The notes under the pieces: model-generated
Databases searched by the model: none
Told to the model about the DNA's origin: nothing
Seen by the model: only the letters and a program-made list of their open reading frames with translations
Translations under genes and position numbers: made by a program
Part shown: piece by piece, positions 61,098 to 64,000 of the stretch
Numbering within the stretch: the first letter of the stretch is position 1
Layout: the number at the start of each line of letters is the position of its first letter
Assembly (NCBI GenBank): GCA_021324435.1
Contig: JAJPIZ010000025.1
Location: 1 to 64,000, forward strand
From: Anaerolineae bacterium
GTDB lineage: Bacteria > Chloroflexota > Anaerolineae > Anaerolineales > Villigracilaceae
Reading direction: 5' to 3'
Length of the DNA stretch: 64,000 bases

Positions 61098-63287
61098 ATG
61101 CCATCTACAACTCGCCGCCGCTATAAACAGGAACATCCATCGAACGATTGGCTGGATCGTTTGGCGCATTTCAATTTGCATTTCGGACGTTTCCTGCGTG
61201 ATGCTCTCGGCGTGATCTTGATTGCGCTGGCGTTGATGTCCTTGTTGGCGCGCTGGGGAGTCACAGGTGGAATTTTGCTGACGCCGTGGACGCAGTTTCT
61301 TTCCACATGGTTCGGGTGGGGAAGTTATCTGATTGTGTTCGCGATTGGATACGGCGGATTCGTTCTGATTCGCCGCGACGGCGGACGTTTGAGCTGGGGA
61401 CGGCTCTTATCTCTTGAACTCGCCTCACTCCTGACCCTGGGCCTGCTTTCCGTTTTCGGAGGCAATTCCCTCGTTTCGGCAGATGCCGGGCAGTTCGGCG
61501 GACGTCTGGGATGGGGACTCGCATATTTGCTGGGTCGCTACGTCGGTTTGGCCTGGAGCGGAGTCATCTTGTTTGTGTTGACTTTGCTGGCCGCGGTGAC
61601 AGGCTTTGGTCTATGGCCTGTGATAGAAACGTGGCTGTACAGGTTGGCAGGTGAAACTCCAATGGCGCCTCACCCGGCCCTCGTCCAGAAAGAAGCGGAA
61701 CCGGTCGCCTCGGAGGAAGCCGCAATCAAATCTGCTCCGAAGAAAAAAGCCAACGCCATCCCGCCGGAATTCCGCGCCTCATTGAAATCGTCCGACAAGA
61801 AAAGTGAAAAGCCTGCCAGGCCAATCCCGCGCGAAGAAGGTCTGCCGCCGCTCAATCTTTTGCTCATGGAACAATCGGTCCGCGCCGACGAGCGCACCAT
61901 CAACCAAACCGCGGGCATGATCATGAAGACGCTCTCCGAATTCGGCATTCCCGCCACCGTGATCGGATATCGCGTTGGCCCGGCGGTGACCCAATTCGCG
62001 GTGCAACCCGGCTTCATCAAAAAACCCGGCGCGACCGAAGACGATGATGCGCAACAGATGAAAGTACGCGTGGCGCAGATTGCCAGCCTTCAAAAAGATT
62101 TGGCGCTGGCGCTTTCGGCGGAGCGTTTGCGAATCGAGGCGCCTGTGCCCGGCAAACCGTACGTGGGAATCGAAGTGCCCAACCCGCATTCTTCGGTGGT
62201 GCGCATGAAACCGATTTTGGAGAGTGAATCGTTCCATCGAATCGGCGCGCCGCTGACCATTGCGTTGGGACGCGATGTGTCGGGTAATCCGCTTGTGGCG
62301 GACCTTGCGCGTATGCCTCATCTGCTGATTGCCGGCGCGACAGGCTCTGGCAAATCAGTCTGCATCACCGCGCTGGCCGCCTGTCTGGCGATGAACAACG
62401 CGCCCGAAGAACTGCGCATGGTGATGATCGACTCCAAGATGGTGGAACTCCTGCGCTTCAACGGCCTGACGCATCTTTATGGAAAAGTCGAAACCAACAT
62501 TGACCGCATCCTCGGCGTTTTGCGCTGGGTGGTGGTGGAGATGGAGCATCGCTATCGCCTGCTCGAAGCGGCTCACGCGCGTGACCTTGAAAACTACAAT
62601 CGCAAGCAGGCCCGCAAAGAAGACGGAGTGACCCTGCCGCGCATTGTGGTGCTGATTGATGAGTTGGCGGATTTGATGATGTCCGCGCCGGATCAGACCG
62701 AACACAATCTCGTTCGCCTCGCGCAAATGGCGCGCGCCACTGGAATTCATCTGGTGGTCGCGACTCAGCGTCCCTCCACAGACGTGGTGACGGGTCTCAT
62801 CAAAGCCAACTTCCCGGCGCGGCTGGCTTTTGCAGTCGCCTCCGGCGTGGACTCGCGCGTCATTCTTGACACCACTGGCGCGGAGACTCTGCTTGGCCGC
62901 GGCGATATGCTATTCTTGAATCCGGAGATCGGAAATCCGATTCGCGCGCAAGGCGTGATGGTCACCGACATGGAGATCGAGCGCATCATTGACTTCTGGC
63001 AGAAGAACAGCGAACTGGAAATTGAAGACGTCCCGCCGTGGGAGAAATTGCTGACCGAGCCGGACGAAGATGAAGACGATGGGTTGATCGAGCAAGCGAT
63101 CTCCATCGTGCGCCAAACTCAGCGCGCCTCCGCTTCGTTGTTGCAACGCCGCTTGCGGATCGGGTATCCGCGCGCCGCGCGTCTGCTCGATCAACTGGAA
63201 GAGATGGGAGTCGTGGGTCCCTCACAGGGCGGCGGCAAGGAACGCGATGTCATGCCGTTCGATGAAGAAGAGGAAGAGGGAGAATAA
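61098..63287 (+). CDS. ftsK: FtsK/SpoIIIE DNA translocase
   Basis: 729 residues, shorter than E. coli FtsK. Four to five membrane helices at 30-190, a charged linker, then the motor (about 240-640): beta domain RVGPAVTQFAVQPG, Walker A GATGSGKSVC, Walker B VVLIDELADLMM, and ATQRPSTDVVTGLIKANFPARLAF. The gamma winged helix (about 650-720; SASLLQRRLRIGYPRAARLLDQLEEMGVVGP) reads KOPS-like DNA signals. Role: pumping DNA at the septum. No strong ribosome site; the gap to the S1 gene is 8 nt, so it is co-transcribed. Confidence 0.95.
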   Translation: MPSTTRRRYKQEHPSNDWLDRLAHFNLHFGRFLRDALGVILIALALMSLLARWGVTGGILLTPWTQFLSTWFGWGSYLIVFAIGYGGFVLIRRDGGRLSWGRLLSLELASLLTLGLLSVFGGNSLVSADAGQFGGRLGWGLAYLLGRYVGLAWSGVILFVLTLLAAVTGFGLWPVIETWLYRLAGETPMAPHPALVQKEAEPVASEEAAIKSAPKKKANAIPPEFRASLKSSDKKSEKPARPIPREEGLPPLNLLLMEQSVRADERTINQTAGMIMKTLSEFGIPATVIGYRVGPAVTQFAVQPGFIKKPGATEDDDAQQMKVRVAQIASLQKDLALALSAERLRIEAPVPGKPYVGIEVPNPHSSVVRMKPILESESFHRIGAPLTIALGRDVSGNPLVADLARMPHLLIAGATGSGKSVCITALAACLAMNNAPEELRMVMIDSKMVELLRFNGLTHLYGKVETNIDRILGVLRWVVVEMEHRYRLLEAAHARDLENYNRKQARKEDGVTLPRIVVLIDELADLMMSAPDQTEHNLVRLAQMARATGIHLVVATQRPSTDVVTGLIKANFPARLAFAVASGVDSRVILDTTGAETLLGRGDMLFLNPEIGNPIRAQGVMVTDMEIERIIDFWQKNSELEIEDVPPWEKLLTEPDEDEDDGLIEQAISIVRQTQRASASLLQRRLRIGYPRAARLLDQLEEMGVVGPSQGGGKERDVMPFDEEEEEGE

Positions 63288-63334
63288 GTGTTGGTCATCG
63301 GCGAGACCACAAGCGCGCAAAGAAGAAAAAAGAA

Positions 63335-63360
63335 CCTTGTGTTCTCTGTGCTCTTCGTGG
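63335..63360. repeat. Dispersed repeat, family E (partial copy 3)
   Basis: CCTTGTGTTCTCTGTGCTCTTCGTGG matches the right arm of the repeat at 47184-47259; the left arm is degenerate. Confidence 0.5.
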
Positions 63361-63405
63361 TGAGTTTTCGGGTATGATTGGACAATCTGGCAATCGAGGA
63401 TGAGA

Positions 63406-64000
63406 GTGAAGAAAACATTCACGGATTTTTTGCGTGTGACTTTCAAATGGATACTTGATCCCATCGGCGGGTTCCTCAACAAGATCGGGCTGACGCCCAA
63501 CTCGGTGACGTTGATCGGCGTGGCCGGAAACGTGGCCGCGGCCTACTTTGTCGCACGCGGAGAATTGGTGACCGGCGGCATCATCATGTTGATTGCCTGG
63601 CCGATTGACGCGCTGGATGGCACAATGGCGCGTCTGCGCGGCGAAGCCAGTGATTGGGGTGCCTTCGTTGATTCTGTGAGTGACCGTTATTCCGAATTGA
63701 TTATTCTGGGCGGCCTGCTCTATCATTTCTCAATGACCAATCAGGACGTTGCCTCAGTTGTCACTTTCGCCGCCGCGGCCGGTTCGATTTTGGTCTCGTA
63801 TGTCAAGGCGCGAGCCGAGGCGCAGAGTTTCAGCGCCAAAGAAGGATTGCTCACTCGCGCGGAACGTTATCTTGTTTTGGGTCCATCGCTGGTGTTTGGC
63901 TTTCCCGTCATCGGCGTGTGGATCATTGCTGTGCTCGCCAATTTCACCGCGCTTCAGCGCATCTGGGTTGTCCGTGCTCAGGCGCATCGGAGAGCAATTG
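63406..64000 (+). CDS. CDP-alcohol phosphatidyltransferase, partial
   Basis: Runs off the right edge; at least 198 residues. The CDP-alcohol motif is complete: D-x2-D-G-x2-A-R-x8-G-x3-D-x3-D in PIDALDGTMARLRGEASDWGAFVDSVSDR. Hydrophobic helices around it show an integral membrane enzyme; phospholipid (phosphatidylglycerol- or inositol-type) synthesis is likely. Start uncertain: ATG 63400 or GTG 63406; GAGGA lies properly spaced only for the GTG. It follows ftsK by 118 nt. Confidence 0.85.
   Translation, partial: MKKTFTDFLRVTFKWILDPIGGFLNKIGLTPNSVTLIGVAGNVAAAYFVARGELVTGGIIMLIAWPIDALDGTMARLRGEASDWGAFVDSVSDRYSELIILGGLLYHFSMTNQDVASVVTFAAAAGSILVSYVKARAEAQSFSAKEGLLTRAERYLVLGPSLVFGFPVIGVWIIAVLANFTALQRIWVVRAQAHRRAI

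Overview
The window looks like a chromosomal segment of a Chloroflexota bacterium, most likely of the Anaerolineae. This is inferred from gene content and protein style (S1-domain and 7TM sensor proteins, many PAS/GAF signalling proteins, a split NAD+ synthetase, a mitochondrial-like citrate synthase, mixed GC content in the mid-fifties). No rRNA or named species marker is present. Genes are dense on both strands, with two tRNAs (Ser-CGA and initiator Met) and no CRISPR array, insertion sequence or prophage.

Layout. 1-0.4 kb: remnant of a Y-family polymerase gene. 0.6-4 kb: trxB, mdh and gltA. 4-9.3 kb: two unknown proteins, deoC, a GIY-YIG gene wrapped in palindromic repeats, and a double-domain ALDH16-type dehydrogenase. 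9.4-10.7 kb: AT-rich three-gene cassette (winged helix, small HTH, HEPN/Swt1). 10.8-21 kb: small metabolic and repair-like genes, then a signalling operon read leftwards (PAS histidine kinase, 7TM protein, CheY-like regulator, PAS/GAF/HD-GYP protein). 21.3-28.1 kb: LysM protein, gamma-glutamyltransferase with an in-frame repeat, CorC/HlyC transporter-like protein, SelD with an in-frame UGA at its active site, SPFH protein. 28.2-36.2 kb: PyrK-like protein, wecB-wecC, NfeD-stomatin pair, GNAT, RNase D, beta-CASP nuclease. 36.2-41 kb: tRNA-Ser, split NAD+ synthetase, MFS exporter, possible short RNA, SWIM-finger protein, L,D-transpeptidase. 41.1-43.2 kb: AT-rich restriction-modification pair. 43.3-50 kb: atypical response regulator, tRNA-fMet and a cysteine-synthesis locus. 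50-64 kb: DUF1761 protein, alr, lspA, rluD, threonine aldolase, GGDEF protein, purine nucleoside phosphorylase, sensors, S1 protein, FtsK and the start of a CDP-alcohol phosphatidyltransferase.

The most coherent system is the cysteine locus at 44.5-50 kb. It holds two ubiquitin-like sulfur carriers, a MoeB/rhodanese activating enzyme, a CysM-like synthase, a JAMM peptidase and a cystathionine beta-synthase-like enzyme. This is the layout of the protein-bound CysO-CysM-Mec-MoeZ route known from Mycobacterium. Ahead of cysM lies a putative Cys-rich leader peptide with mutually exclusive hairpins, and one carrier carries a 15-residue tail after its Gly-Gly.

A second theme is palindromic repeats. 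At least six families are scattered between genes, and in several places they have become part of a coding sequence or supply its stop codon. A third theme is probable leaderless transcription: several genes have a -10 box ending 6-8 nt before the start codon and no usable ribosome binding site.
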